A stretch of 64,000 nucleotides of DNA from JAAZMI01 sp050948785 (GTDB lineage: Bacteria > Bacillota > Dethiobacteria > DTU022 > UBA8154). The DNA lies in assembly GCA_050948785.1 (NCBI GenBank), contig JBMNEM010000006.1, positions 124,001-188,000 of the forward strand, in the 5' to 3' direction. The notes beneath the pieces are model-generated. The model worked only from the letters and a program-made list of their open reading frames with translations, was not told where the DNA came from and ran no database searches. Position numbers and translations under genes: made by a program. Shown piece after piece: positions 25,783 to 35,133 of this stretch (position 1 is its first letter; each line of letters opens with the position of its first letter).

Positions 25783-28023
25783 TCACGAAAATGGGTGCCA
25801 TTTGTAAATAAATCCGCTATAGGATGGCAGGATAAAATTATGGAAGACTCCTTCTGTAACAATATCCGTTTCCGGTTCCGAACGGCCTTCAGCAGGAAAA
25901 TTGGCCACATTTTCAATATCTACCAGCTTTTGCCACTTGCCGGGAAAACCAAAATCAATATCTACAGGGACGTCCTGATCTTCAAAATTGAACATGACGA
26001 TAATTTTCTCCGCGGCTTGCTGCTCAGCAGCGCTGCCGTTTACCGCTCTCCAGCCAATTACTCTTTGACCTCCACCCTTTTTTTCTTCAAGCCAGGGCCC
26101 CAACACCCAAGTAAATTTACCCTCGGCGATGGGGTCATATCCGCTGAGCTTCAGGCTCCCAAGTTCTCTTCTCAGTTTGAGCAGGCCCCGCGTCCAATAA
26201 TAAAAGTCATGGGTTTCCGGAAATTTTACCCAGTTAACATCGATACGGTTTCTTTCCCGCTCAATGCCGTACTCCTGTCCCATATAAATCATCGGCTGCC
26301 CCAAAGCTGTGAGGGTGGCCATCAAGCCTAGCCGCGCCTTCCTGTTTTTAATCCAGGGGTCCTGCAGGTGCGCGCCCCCCGTAGCCACCTCAAATTGCAC
26401 GCTGTTTTCATCATGGCTTTCGCAATAATTGACAACGTTATTGGTATGTGCCGCAAAGCTGTCCTTGCTGAAATAAAAAATTGTCCCCAGATCATCAGGG
26501 CTGTTATCCGTTCCTTCAAATTCCCCTTCTCTTAACAGGGCTTTAATTTTATCGTGAAAAATATTGGACCACTGCGCATAGCCGTTATAACCTTCCAGGT
26601 TAAGATCTTCCTCATTGGGCAGGTTTTCAGCAATAAGGATAGCATCGGGTTTAAAGCCTTTATCTTTGATTTCGTGAGCAAGGCGGTGCAAAAGCTTGTG
26701 ATTCAAAAAATAGCTGTGGGTGGCATCAAAACGAAAGCCGTCTACATGGTACTCCCGGATAAACATTTTACAGGAATCAATGAGCATATTATCGACTTCA
26801 TCTTTTCCCGTGGCCACCTTATTGCCCCACATCGTCTCGCCGGCAAAATAAAAGCCTCCTTGACTCGAACCATCGTTAATCAGCATCCAAAGAGGATTAA
26901 AATCATTGGAAGTATGGTTGAAAACCTGGTCGATGATCACCGCCAATCCATGCCTGTGGGCCTCGTTAATCATCTCCCGGAAATCATCCGGCGTGCCAAA
27001 ATCTTTTTCCACAGCCATAAAAGTGCACGGTTCATAGCCCAGGCCGCGTTTCATCGGCACTTCAGAAGTGGGCATCAAAGCCAGGGCTGTAACACTTAAT
27101 TTATCGAAAAACCCTTCCTTGATCCGCTGCGTTACCCCCTTGAATGTTCCTTGAAACTCCTCCGGTATGGCAGGATCATTATCGGTAAAGCCATAGACAT
27201 TTAATTCATAAAGGATGAGATCATGTATCGCCGGGGTCTGCCAATTTTGATCCGTCCACTGAAAAGTTGTGGGATTCACGACAACGGAATTACGCTGTTT
27301 AAAATCGTCACTGAATACCCTGGTGTAAGGGTCGGGGGAGAAGCGTTCGTTTTCAGCGGTTCCCCCCTGGATAAAAAACTTGTACTCGATTTGTTTTAAG
27401 CCCTCCGGAGGCTTGATCCTTTTCAACCAGATATTCGGTTGGTAATAAAACCCACGGTAGAGCTCCATCTCCATAAACTCTTCTTCCTGTGGAGATGGGT
27501 GACCGGGACAATGCCAATGATTAAAATTACCGGCAAGGTAAACCCGGGCGGCCCGGGGGTGAAAGAAACCGAAGAGAATGCTGCCGTCCCTTAAGATGTT
27601 GGCACCAAGCATGGAAGTCATACTCAAGCCGGAAACATCGGTATCCGGCAAATAAAAGTTTTCCTTATAAACAAGGTCCTTGATCCGGGCATAATAGTCC
27701 CGAACATGGCCCCGTGGTCTGGCTGGCAGGACATTGTAGACATTATGCCTGTCCGCCATGGTCCAGATCTCCCCGCCCAACTGGAGGTGAAAATATCTGT
27801 CCAGGGAGTCGTCTTCCCAGATAACCTTTCGCCCCCGGGCGTCTTTAAACTTAAAATGAAAGCTGCTGCGATTATACTCCACATCGTAATAAACGCCAAA
27901 ATCATTCTTGCCGGCAGGAAGAATTTCTTTTTCCTGTGTGGCCCCATCGCTTACCCAGATCCACAGGCGGGGGGCGGTAAATTCCCCTCCATTGTCATAA
28001 TGTATTCTGACCTTATTGCGCAC
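25783..28023 (-). CDS. Glycoside hydrolase family 13 (alpha-amylase superfamily) with N-terminal carbohydrate-binding domains
   Basis: 746 residues. The first 100 resemble a starch-binding CBM41-like domain (APRLWIWVSDGATQEKEI). A CBM48/E-set region follows (FHPRAARVYLAGNFNHWH). The (beta/alpha)8 barrel shows LAVIIDQVFNHTSNDF, the nucleophile DGFRFDATHSYF, the acid/base ILIAENLPNEEDL and NYCESHDENS. No signal peptide, so it should act on internal alpha-glucan such as glycogen; a branching or amylase/pullulanase activity is possible. The start is a GTG with GGTGGAGGG at long spacing. It leads the two-gene unit with GH57. Confidence 0.87.
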   Translation of the reverse strand: MRNKVRIHYDNGGEFTAPRLWIWVSDGATQEKEILPAGKNDFGVYYDVEYNRSSFHFKFKDARGRKVIWEDDSLDRYFHLQLGGEIWTMADRHNVYNVLPARPRGHVRDYYARIKDLVYKENFYLPDTDVSGLSMTSMLGANILRDGSILFGFFHPRAARVYLAGNFNHWHCPGHPSPQEEEFMEMELYRGFYYQPNIWLKRIKPPEGLKQIEYKFFIQGGTAENERFSPDPYTRVFSDDFKQRNSVVVNPTTFQWTDQNWQTPAIHDLILYELNVYGFTDNDPAIPEEFQGTFKGVTQRIKEGFFDKLSVTALALMPTSEVPMKRGLGYEPCTFMAVEKDFGTPDDFREMINEAHRHGLAVIIDQVFNHTSNDFNPLWMLINDGSSQGGFYFAGETMWGNKVATGKDEVDNMLIDSCKMFIREYHVDGFRFDATHSYFLNHKLLHRLAHEIKDKGFKPDAILIAENLPNEEDLNLEGYNGYAQWSNIFHDKIKALLREGEFEGTDNSPDDLGTIFYFSKDSFAAHTNNVVNYCESHDENSVQFEVATGGAHLQDPWIKNRKARLGLMATLTALGQPMIYMGQEYGIERERNRIDVNWVKFPETHDFYYWTRGLLKLRRELGSLKLSGYDPIAEGKFTWVLGPWLEEKKGGGQRVIGWRAVNGSAAEQQAAEKIIVMFNFEDQDVPVDIDFGFPGKWQKLVDIENVANFPAEGRSEPETDIVTEGVFHNFILPSYSGFIYKWHPFS

Positions 28024-28194
28024 CGGATTTTATACCCTCCACCTAAAATAATGGCTTTGCTGATTCCCTAAAAAAAAGGGGAAACTTGAATGCCTTATGC
28101 GACTTTTATAGCATAACCATTAAATTAAAAAAGTAATCGAAACTGTTCCTAAATCTCTTTTTTGCTCACACTTTTTTTTAGAGTAAAGAGTATT

Positions 28195-28467
28195 TCATGC
28201 CGGGTGCCTTAAGCCCCAGAAAATTAAAGCAACTCCTAGGTAAATAAAAATCATTTTGTGCAAATCCACTTTCCGGGTCAGACCGGTCAAACCCAGATAC
28301 ATGGCGCCCAGAAAAATTAAAGGCCCGATGGAGGCCAAAAGCGCATTGATTTTTAAAGCATACTCCAGACTGTTAAACCTGTAGATCAATAAGGCAGCCA
28401 TAATTTCAATGCTCCCGGAAAGGAGGCGCAACAAAACAATCCCCAATAATAATGAAGAGACCATCAT
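28195..28467 (-). CDS. yqhV: YqhV family (DUF2619) membrane protein
   Basis: About 90 residues with three membrane helices: SSLLLGIVLLRLLSGSIEIM, YALKINALLASIGPLIFLG and MIFIYLGVALIFWGL. The LRLLSGSIEI and INALLASIGP patterns are those of YqhV, which in Bacillus lies beside the spoIIIA operon; function unknown. ATG 28467/28464 follow GGGGAG; a longer in-frame start at 28530 lies upstream of that site. Confidence 0.7.
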   Translation of the reverse strand: MMVSSLLLGIVLLRLLSGSIEIMAALLIYRFNSLEYALKINALLASIGPLIFLGAMYLGLTGLTRKVDLHKMIFIYLGVALIFWGLRHPA

Positions 28468-28643
28468 TTCACTCCCCGGATTTTTTCCAAATCGCAGCAG
28501 AAAGAACAAATCAAAACGTCGCTCTTTCATTGTATTTATATTCAGGCTGCGCTATTTATAAGATAAAATTTTTACCCGGGGATAGAAGGCTTTTTTTCGG
28601 CAAGAATAAGAATACCTGAACAGCAGAAAGGAGGGTGAGGTAG

Positions 28644-28811
28644 GTGGCCAAAAAATATAACAAGAGTAGGAAACAAAAGCCAAACTACTCTAAAAGGGGT
28701 AGAGGCAGCTTCAATGTAGAAACTGCCTCCGATTTTGATCTGGAAAGTAAAATAACAGACAAAAAAAGCCCGGAACATTGTGAGCAATGCATCAGCCCCA
28801 AAGAAAAATAA
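28644..28811 (+). CDS. Small basic hypothetical protein
   Basis: 55 residues from a GTG after AAGGAGGGTGAGG: AKKYNKSRKQKPNYSKRGRG, an acidic middle (SDFDLESKITD) and a C-terminal HCEQCISPKEK with a Cys-x-x-Cys. I do not recognise a family. The strong ribosome-binding site and clean end argue that it is real; its very basic N-terminus would suit nucleic acid or spore-coat association, which is speculation. Confidence 0.5.
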   Translation: MAKKYNKSRKQKPNYSKRGRGSFNVETASDFDLESKITDKKSPEHCEQCISPKEK

Positions 28812-28938
28812 ATTATCTTCCCGTCCTTGAGCATCTCCCGCCGGGTATGCAGTTGTTATCAAGGGCCATCGGGAAATATATGCATATGATCATGAGGGCA
28901 GTAGCCCTTTGCACAACCCAAGGGGCATACACTGGCCC

Positions 28939-30000
28939 TCATTTTTTTACCGGACCGTCAATCCCCGCCCCGGAAAAAGTAGCCATCTCATGTAAAATTT
29001 TTACAGAAGCTTCGATGATACTCATCGCCAAGGCTGCACCTGTCCCTTCTCCTAAACGCATATTCATAAAAAGTATGGGCTGAACACCGATAATCTCCAG
29101 CATCTTTTTGTGGCCGGGTTCTTCTGATAGGTGTGAAGCCAGCAGGTAATCCTTGACATCAGGATGCATGGCGGAGGCTACCAGGGCAGCTGCTCCCGAT
29201 ATAAAACCATCCAGGACGACAGGAACCCGGTGCACCGCACCCGCCAAAATCACACCTACAAGGCCGGCAATCTCCAGCCCTCCGACCTTGGCCAGGGCTT
29301 CCAGAGGTTCTGCAGCTACAGGAGAGTTTACCTCCAGGGCTCTTTCAATCGCCTTTATTTTCAACCTTAAAAGTTCATCGCTGGCCCCCGTTCCCCGGCC
29401 CGTAATTTTTTCCACAGGAATTCCGGAAAAAACTGCAAGCAGGGCGGTACTGGAAGTGGTATTGCCAATGCCCATTTCACCTATGCCGAGTAAATCACTT
29501 CCCGCGGCCAGGCACGTCCCGGCTACTTCAAAGCCTGTTTCGATAGCCTTCAAAGCCTGCACAGTAGTCATTGCCGGCCCCCTGGACATATTTTGGGTCC
29601 CGTAAGCAACCTTTTTTTTCAAAAGGAGGGGATGAGCGGCAAAATCAGTGGCCACACCGACATCCACAACCAAGAGTTCAGCGCCTACATGGCGGGAAAA
29701 AACATTCATCGCCGCCCCCCCGTTTAAAAAATTATGCACCATCTGTGCAGTTACTTCCTGGGGATAGGCATTGAACCCCTCTTCCATCACACCGTGATCT
29801 CCTGCCATCAGGATACAGGTTTTTTTTGTAATTGCTGGAACAGCCTGACCGGTGATCCCTGCAATTTTTTTGGCGATCAGCTCCATCACCCCCAGGCTGC
29901 CTTTGGGCTTTGTAAGATCATCAAGCCGGGCCTGTGTTTGAGCCATGACCTCCTCTTTTAAAGGACCGATTTGCGCCAACACTTTCTCCAACTGAAACAT
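28939..30000 (-). CDS. cobT: Nicotinate-nucleotide-dimethylbenzimidazole phosphoribosyltransferase
   Basis: 353 residues, the family length. Makes alpha-ribazole phosphate for the lower ligand of cobalamin. Motifs: LTKPKGSLGVMELIAKKIA, MAGDHGVMEEGFNAYPQEVT, NGGAAMNVFSRHVGA, GIGEMGIGNTTSSTAL and the C-terminal NMRLGEGTGAALAM with the catalytic Glu. ATG 30000 follows GGGGAG. It stands alone behind a cobalamin riboswitch, so it should be shut off when adenosylcobalamin is plentiful; other cobalamin genes are not in the window. Confidence 0.96.
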   Translation of the reverse strand: MFQLEKVLAQIGPLKEEVMAQTQARLDDLTKPKGSLGVMELIAKKIAGITGQAVPAITKKTCILMAGDHGVMEEGFNAYPQEVTAQMVHNFLNGGAAMNVFSRHVGAELLVVDVGVATDFAAHPLLLKKKVAYGTQNMSRGPAMTTVQALKAIETGFEVAGTCLAAGSDLLGIGEMGIGNTTSSTALLAVFSGIPVEKITGRGTGASDELLRLKIKAIERALEVNSPVAAEPLEALAKVGGLEIAGLVGVILAGAVHRVPVVLDGFISGAAALVASAMHPDVKDYLLASHLSEEPGHKKMLEIIGVQPILFMNMRLGEGTGAALAMSIIEASVKILHEMATFSGAGIDGPVKK

Positions 30001-30048
30001 TGTAAAAAACTCCCCTTTCATAAATAATATTTGTGAGTAAAAAAATAT

Positions 30049-30305
30049 AAAGTCCCCGGCCTTTTTGGCCGGGGACTTTACCATCATCCCCTCACCCGCA
30101 AAAAACCTTGCAGGTGGCTGCTGCTAGAGGCAGGTCTCCTGGCTTCCGGATCAAAGCTCGTTTCGCACCTTCCCATTTCCCTTCCCTTTTAACAGTTAGG
30201 AAACAGTGGTCTTGCTTCAACTCCCCGGTTACAGTGGCGGGACCGCGCAGGAATTACACCTGTCTTCCCTATTCTCCGCTTAAACGGCACCCATAGCAGT
30301 TATAT
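30049..30305 (-). promoter_or_regulatory. Cobalamin riboswitch with terminator
   Basis: Minus strand: GGTGCCG, GGGAAGACAGGTGTAATTCC, GCGCGGTCCCGCCACTGT and the B12 box GAAGCCAGGAGACCTGCC appear in the order of the cobalamin aptamer (about 30125-30305). The platform is a terminator with an 11-bp stem (30051-30061 with 30067-30077), loop AAAAA on the RNA, and a U-rich run. It controls cobT about 50 nt downstream. Confidence 0.94.
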
Positions 30306-30543
30306 TTTTTTTAATTGGCTTTATTATACTGCTTATTTCCCCTGAAGGCAAGCACGTCCAATTTTTGAAAAAATTAATCACCGTAAGATGCTTTCATGCC
30401 CAATCTTCATGCCGGGCCAACCCGGCGCAAATATGGATGAAAATAACCGGGTCCGGATCGCTGTTGCTTATTTTTATTCAATTGCTTTATTTCAGGATAT
30501 TTTTTAGTAAAATACAAAAAATAAAAAAAAGGAGTGTTTAGCT

Positions 30544-30684
30544 GTGTCAGAAGAAAGAAAGTATGATGAAACAAAGAACATCAGTTATGCGGGGATCAAA
30601 TACGGAAGTTGGTTACTGGGCTTAATCATCGTCCTTTATTTCATTGGACGTCATCTTTTTCCCTTTATCCGCTCCCTCTTTTAA
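30544..30684 (+). CDS. Small single-pass membrane protein
   Basis: 46 residues from GTG 30544 with AAAGGAGTG upstream: a polar start (SEERKYDETKNISYAGIKYG) and one helix (SWLLGLIIVLYFIGRHLF) ending FIRSLF. No family recognised. A strong terminator about 100 bp downstream supports a short transcript of its own. Confidence 0.6.
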   Translation: MSEERKYDETKNISYAGIKYGSWLLGLIIVLYFIGRHLFPFIRSLF

Positions 30685-30784
30685 AGGGTTTTTCTGTAAC
30701 TATAACCCATTATATCCCATAGTAATGCTTTTTTAACTATTTTATTAATAAAGGTTAACATAATGTTATAAATTTTTCATGACC

Positions 30785-30827
30785 GGAGCAGGGCAAGCAT
30801 AAACAAGCTTGCCCTGCTCCATTTTTT
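30785..30827 (+). terminator. Rho-independent terminator
   Basis: 14-bp perfect stem (30785-30798 with 30807-30820), 8-nt loop, then ATTTTTT. Its 3' arm contains TTGCCC, which with TATAAT at 30831-30836 (16-bp spacer) could be the promoter of the next gene. Confidence 0.85.
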
Positions 30828-30926
30828 AGATATAATATGAGTTAACATAATTTTTCCTGATTGTGGAGGTCATTTAAAAAAGTGAGCCTGTTCCCTCTCA
30901 GGAAATAACTAAATAGGAGGTAGTCC

Positions 30927-31724
30927 ATGTTTAAACGAAATTTTCAGCTAAAAATTTGGCGAAAAGTATTAACATTGTTGTTCATACCGGGAATTCTTCT
31001 TGCCCTCTGCCAAGCCGGTGCAGCGGCGCAAACTTATAATGTCGCTCCTAATGACACTCTCTTTTTCATTGCCCAAAGATACAATACCACCGCTGCCGAA
31101 CTGGCCCAAGCCAACGGCATCGCCAATCCAAACCTCATTTATCCCGGTCAGGTATTAACAATCCCCACAAAAGTACATACCGTTCTTCCGGGGGAAACCC
31201 TCTGGATCATTTCCCAAAAATATGGGGTAAGCCTCACGGCTCTCATCTCCGCCAATCCCGCACTTTCACCCCATAATATTTACCCGGGTCAAAAAGTAAA
31301 CTTACCGGCAAGCACACCGGCTGGCGGGACATTAACCTCACGCGGGGGTAGAAACTTTTCTTCGGGCGAGATCGATCTTTTTGCCCGCTTAGTCCACTCT
31401 GAAGCGGGGAGCGAACCGTATGTTGGGCAGGTTGCTGTCGCTGCTTCTGTTTTAAATAGATTGAACAGCCCTCGCTACCCTTATACACTTTCCGGCGTAA
31501 TTTACCAGATTATCGATGGTTGCTACCAGTACAGCCCCGTCCTGGATGGGAGGATAAGTTTGCCTGCTAATCAAAAAGCTTATCAGGCCGTTTACGATGC
31601 TCTGTCGGGTTGGGATCCCTCCCTGAATGCTCTTGGCTTTTACAACTCGGCCAAAACCAGCAACCAGTGGGTCCGACAACAGCAGGTTACAACCGTGATC
31701 GGTAATCACATCTTTTTCCGCTAG
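30927..31724 (+). CDS. sleB: Spore cortex-lytic enzyme SleB-like, LysM-LysM-hydrolase
   Basis: 265 residues. A signal peptide (about 1-34, ending QAGAAAQT) is followed by two LysM repeats (YNVAPNDTLFFIAQRYNTT and HTVLPGETLWIISQKYGVS, each with an IYPGQ end), then the SleB/CwlJ hydrolase domain with FARLVHSEAGSEPYVGQVAV (catalytic Glu) and AASVLNRLNSPRYP. Such enzymes cut spore cortex or vegetative wall glycan. AGGAGGTAG precedes the ATG. The last 4 bp overlap the convergent kinase gene. Confidence 0.9.
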   Translation: MFKRNFQLKIWRKVLTLLFIPGILLALCQAGAAAQTYNVAPNDTLFFIAQRYNTTAAELAQANGIANPNLIYPGQVLTIPTKVHTVLPGETLWIISQKYGVSLTALISANPALSPHNIYPGQKVNLPASTPAGGTLTSRGGRNFSSGEIDLFARLVHSEAGSEPYVGQVAVAASVLNRLNSPRYPYTLSGVIYQIIDGCYQYSPVLDGRISLPANQKAYQAVYDALSGWDPSLNALGFYNSAKTSNQWVRQQQVTTVIGNHIFFR

Positions 31725-32899
31725 CTTTTTTCCGGTAATAAAAGGGGGAGGGTAAAATAAAAAGTGCTACCCTCCCCTTCCTTACTTTTAAGCCAAACCC
31801 GGCCTTTATGCAGTTCGATTAACTGCTTGGTAATATGAAGCCCCAGGCCCAGTCCCGCCAGGCCCAACTGCTTTGCTTTAGGAGTCATATAAAAACGCTC
31901 AAAAACCTGGGGCTGATCTTCCAGAGCAATCCCCAGGCCCTGATCCCGAACGGAAACTAAAGCATTGGCCCCTTTCTTCACAGACGTAACCGTTATTACT
32001 CCGCCGGAGGGGGAGTACTTCGCGGCATTGGAGAGAAGATTTTCAATTACCTCCCTGATACGTAAGGGGTCCGCTTTTACCGTTAAATCCCCCTCTTTTT
32101 CGGCGCAGAGCAATAAAATGCGCTTGTCAGGGCTTATCAGCTGCATATCTTCCGCTACAGCCCTCAGAAGCTCATCAAGCATAAATTTTTGCTTGTTTAA
32201 AATCATCTTGCCTAAATCCATCCTGGTCAGATCCAGCAGGCTATTGATCAGCGCCGCCATTTGCTCCACGGAATTAGCAGCGGTATTTAAGCGCTGGAGA
32301 TCCTTAGCAAAATCAAATTCCTGCTCTAGCCTTAGATCTTCTGAATTGAAACGTTCCATTTTCTTTGACTTTTCATGAAATGAAGCCTGGAGCAGGTCCA
32401 GGCAAGCACCGATCGTCGCCAAGGGACGGCGTAATTCATGAGAGACATGCGAAACAATATAGATAAACTTATCCTTGAAATGCTCGTTCTCCCGGCGTTC
32501 AGTAACATCCCTGAAGCACACCAGGTAAAGATCCTCCTGCAGGCAGCTTACAATAAATTCCACATCTTTAATCTGGTCACCAGTCGTTTTTATCCTTATT
32601 TCCTCAGTATAGGTTCCTTTATCCAGCAACTGCTCCTGGATCTTTAGATCTTTATCTGCCCCGAAGTCAAAATAATCACTTATTTTTTTCCCCAGGAGTT
32701 CTTCCCGGGAGCATTTCAGCATTTTAGTTACCGCGCGGCTTAAATCCAGGATTTCTCCTTGGAAATTAACAAGGCACAGCGGAATAAGAGAATTTTCCAT
32801 CATGGAGCGGTATAAAGTAGCAGCCCCTGCTAAAATATATCTACGCTTTGAGCTTTCTTGATCACTTTCTTGATCATATGGTTTTTTTTGTATTTCCAT
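31721..32899 (-). CDS. Cytosolic PAS-domain sensor histidine kinase (orphan)
   Basis: 392 residues. A PAS domain (about 35-140, ENSLIPLCLVNFQGEILDLS) leads to the HisKA H-box IVSHVSHELRRPLATIGA, a long helical hairpin, the N-box VIENLLSNAAKYSPSG, and G-boxes DQGLGIALEDQ and GLGLGLHITKQL. No membrane helix and no adjacent response regulator: an orphan kinase, perhaps feeding the Spo0A phosphorelay, which is inference. ATG 32899 follows GGAGAAAGAA. About 430 bp upstream to gltA hold only a terminator. Confidence 0.88.
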   Translation of the reverse strand: MEIQKKPYDQESDQESSKRRYILAGAATLYRSMMENSLIPLCLVNFQGEILDLSRAVTKMLKCSREELLGKKISDYFDFGADKDLKIQEQLLDKGTYTEEIRIKTTGDQIKDVEFIVSCLQEDLYLVCFRDVTERRENEHFKDKFIYIVSHVSHELRRPLATIGACLDLLQASFHEKSKKMERFNSEDLRLEQEFDFAKDLQRLNTAANSVEQMAALINSLLDLTRMDLGKMILNKQKFMLDELLRAVAEDMQLISPDKRILLLCAEKEGDLTVKADPLRIREVIENLLSNAAKYSPSGGVITVTSVKKGANALVSVRDQGLGIALEDQPQVFERFYMTPKAKQLGLAGLGLGLHITKQLIELHKGRVWLKSKEGEGSTFYFTLPLLLPEKS

Positions 32900-33176
32900 A
32901 ATATTTCTTTCTCCAATCAATCAAATATTATTTCCCTATGAGAACGATAGCTGGTCCGCTCGCCAAGATTTTCGTAGAAGTGTGTAATAGAAAGGCTGCC
33001 TATTGAATTCTTTATAACGGGATTTGCCTGGATAAATATTAATTTATTGCTGTTATTATATGTATTCTGTCTTATCCGAAATTTTCCTTCATATTTTAGA
33101 ATTATTTCAAAAGAAAAACCTTTTACGTACCTTTTGGAGTCAAAACATTTTTTTCCATGCCCTGCCAGGGCAGATT

Positions 33177-33207
33177 AAAAAAACCTGCTGTTTTTTCCGG
33201 CAGCAGG
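33177..33207 (-). terminator. Terminator of the citrate synthase gene
   Basis: Minus strand: CCTGCTG (33207-33201) pairs with CAGCAGG (33190-33184), followed by seven T. It lies about 120 bp after the gltA stop. Confidence 0.7.
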
Positions 33208-33326
33208 CTAAATATTTTCATCCTGGAACTGAAACGCCTTTAAAACAAAGCAAGCGTCCAGTGCCAATCCGACATGGGATATTATTGATGACACATTTTC
33301 CCTCAATCTTTTTAGGTATCTCTCGT

Positions 33327-34718
33327 TTAGCGTTCATGAAGGGAAACATAGCAACTTTTTGCTGCCACATTTTTATAAGCAGGGCGAATAATACGGCCCC
33401 CGCTGACAATTTCCTCCAGGCGATGGGCAGACCAGCCAGCGATCCTGGCTATGGCAAAAATAGGTGTATACAGTGCCGTGGGAATGCCGAGCATTTTATA
33501 AACAAACCCGGAATAAAGGTCTACGTTGGCGGCAATGGGCCGGTACATTTTCCTTTCTGCCGCGATCACTTGCGGAGCCATTTTTTCAACCATCGTATAC
33601 AGACGAAATTCTTTTTGCATCTTCTTTTCACGCGACAACTCTGCCGCCTTTTCCTTAAGTAAAACGGCTCGGGGGTCAGAGAGGCTATAAACAGCATGGC
33701 CAATACCATAAATTAAACCTGTCCTGTCAAAAGCTTCTTTATGCAAAATCTTTCTCAAATAAGCTGCAACCTCTTCCTCATCCTCCCAATCCTTGACGTT
33801 AGCCTTAATTTCATTGATCATACCCATAACCTTGATATTAGCGCCCCCATGTTTGAAGCCTTTCAAAGAACCAACTGCGGCTGCAATAACTGAATATGTG
33901 TCTGTATCCGCCGAAGAAATCACATGGGTCGTAAAAGCGGAATTATTGCCACCACCGTGTTCGGCATGAAGTATCAGGCTCAGATCCAGGATTTCCGCTT
34001 CCAGCTTACTATAATGATTATCAGGCCTGATCATATGCAGGAAATTTTCCGAGAGGCTTAAATCTTTCCTGGGGTTATGGATATATAAACTTTTGTTACC
34101 GTAGTAATGTGCTTTTGCCTGGTAGCCATAGGCCGCCATGGTTGGAAAGCGCGCGATAAGTTCAATTAACTGTCTGAGGACATTTTCCAGGCTGTTATCG
34201 TCTGGATTGGGATCATAAGAATAGCTCGCCAGCACACTCCTGGCCAGCTTGTTCATAATATTCTGACTTGGGGCTTTCAGGATCATATCTTCAGTAAAAC
34301 CATTGGGAAGCAAACGGTTTTCTGCCAGTATTTCTTTGAATTGTTTTAACTCCTGGAGAGTAGGCAATTCACCAAACAATAACAAATAACAAATTTCTTC
34401 AAAGCCGTGCCTTTTCTCCCGCTGAAAACCTTTAACCAGATCATTAATCTCTATGCCGCGGTAGAACAACTGGCCCTCAACAGGCACTCTTTCTCCTTGC
34501 TCATTGATAATATAAGCGTGTACGTCACCAATCTCTGTCAGGCCAACCAGAACTCCTGTGCCGTCGATATTTCTCAGGCCTCGTTTGGTATCATATTTTG
34601 TATAGAGATCCAGATAAATATGGTTATTTTTTTCAACCAGAGCAGCCATTTTTTTATAAAGTTCTACATTAGCATTCGACTGAACAATAGGAAAATTATT
34701 GGGAAAATTTATGATCAT
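33327..34718 (-). CDS. gltA: Citrate (Si)-synthase / 2-methylcitrate synthase family
   Basis: 463 residues. Condenses acetyl-CoA (or propionyl-CoA) with oxaloacetate. Active-site His in LILHAEHGGGNNSAF, second His in GLIYGIGHAVYSLSDPR, Asp in IAANVDLYSGF. The N-terminal 45 residues are extra relative to type I citrate synthases and match the longer clostridial form. Ends KSCYVSLHER. AGGAGAG precedes ATG 34718. A possible -10 (TATAAT) is at 34783-34778. Substrate (citrate or methylcitrate) cannot be told from motifs. Confidence 0.9.
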   Translation of the reverse strand: MIINFPNNFPIVQSNANVELYKKMAALVEKNNHIYLDLYTKYDTKRGLRNIDGTGVLVGLTEIGDVHAYIINEQGERVPVEGQLFYRGIEINDLVKGFQREKRHGFEEICYLLLFGELPTLQELKQFKEILAENRLLPNGFTEDMILKAPSQNIMNKLARSVLASYSYDPNPDDNSLENVLRQLIELIARFPTMAAYGYQAKAHYYGNKSLYIHNPRKDLSLSENFLHMIRPDNHYSKLEAEILDLSLILHAEHGGGNNSAFTTHVISSADTDTYSVIAAAVGSLKGFKHGGANIKVMGMINEIKANVKDWEDEEEVAAYLRKILHKEAFDRTGLIYGIGHAVYSLSDPRAVLLKEKAAELSREKKMQKEFRLYTMVEKMAPQVIAAERKMYRPIAANVDLYSGFVYKMLGIPTALYTPIFAIARIAGWSAHRLEEIVSGGRIIRPAYKNVAAKSCYVSLHER

Positions 34719-34821
34719 TTTTCTCTCCTCACTTCAGGGACAAGCTGTTTAAATGAACTTGCCCGGGAAAAACTGTAATTATAAATTGCAACAAGCTTTT
34801 TTAAAATAATTAGTTAGATAC

Positions 34822-34935
34822 TCAGCGGCGATAGGAAGATAGGAATAATATAAAGAAATTCGACACAAAAACAAAAAATCCTCCCCATATCTTGAGCCAA
34901 ATTATGGTAGCCATGATCAGCATCACTAAACTCAT
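34822..34935 (-). CDS. Possible small membrane protein or remnant
   Basis: A frame of at least 38 residues reads MSLVMLIMATIIWLKIWGGF and ends ILFLSSYRR. Upstream in frame is KSYPFGHWPAV, which looks genuine, but no start codon or ribosome-binding site serves it. It may be a decayed gene. The rest of 34719-35088 shows nothing else. Confidence 0.3.
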   Translation of the reverse strand: MSLVMLIMATIIWLKIWGGFFVFVSNFFILFLSSYRR

Positions 34936-35093
34936 CACAGCAGGCCAATGCCCAAAAGGATATGATTTTTTTTCCTTGCTTATTATAATTATAACATGAT
35001 TTTATTAAAATTTGGATCAAAAAAATAAAAATTGATTCCACGATAAAGTTGGTTTCTTGATTTAGGTTTCCAGGCATATCACCAGGCTCAATA

Positions 35094-35124
35094 AAAAGAC
35101 ACTGCACACCGTGCAGTGTCTTTT
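35094..35124 (-). terminator. Terminator of the RNase P RNA
   Basis: AAAAGACACTGCA (35094-35106) pairs perfectly with 35112-35124 around a 5-nt loop; the reverse strand continues TTTTTATTG. Confidence 0.85.
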
Positions 35125-35133
35125 AAAATTTGC

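Noticed and set aside
33060..33662. Long open frame (200 residues) on the + strand
   Set aside because: Lies largely antisense to citrate synthase, has no ribosome-binding site, and the protein has the skewed composition of a shadow frame.
34814..35107. 97-residue minus-strand frame
   Set aside because: Its start lies in the rnpB terminator, no ribosome-binding site is visible, and an overlapping frame looks more protein-like.
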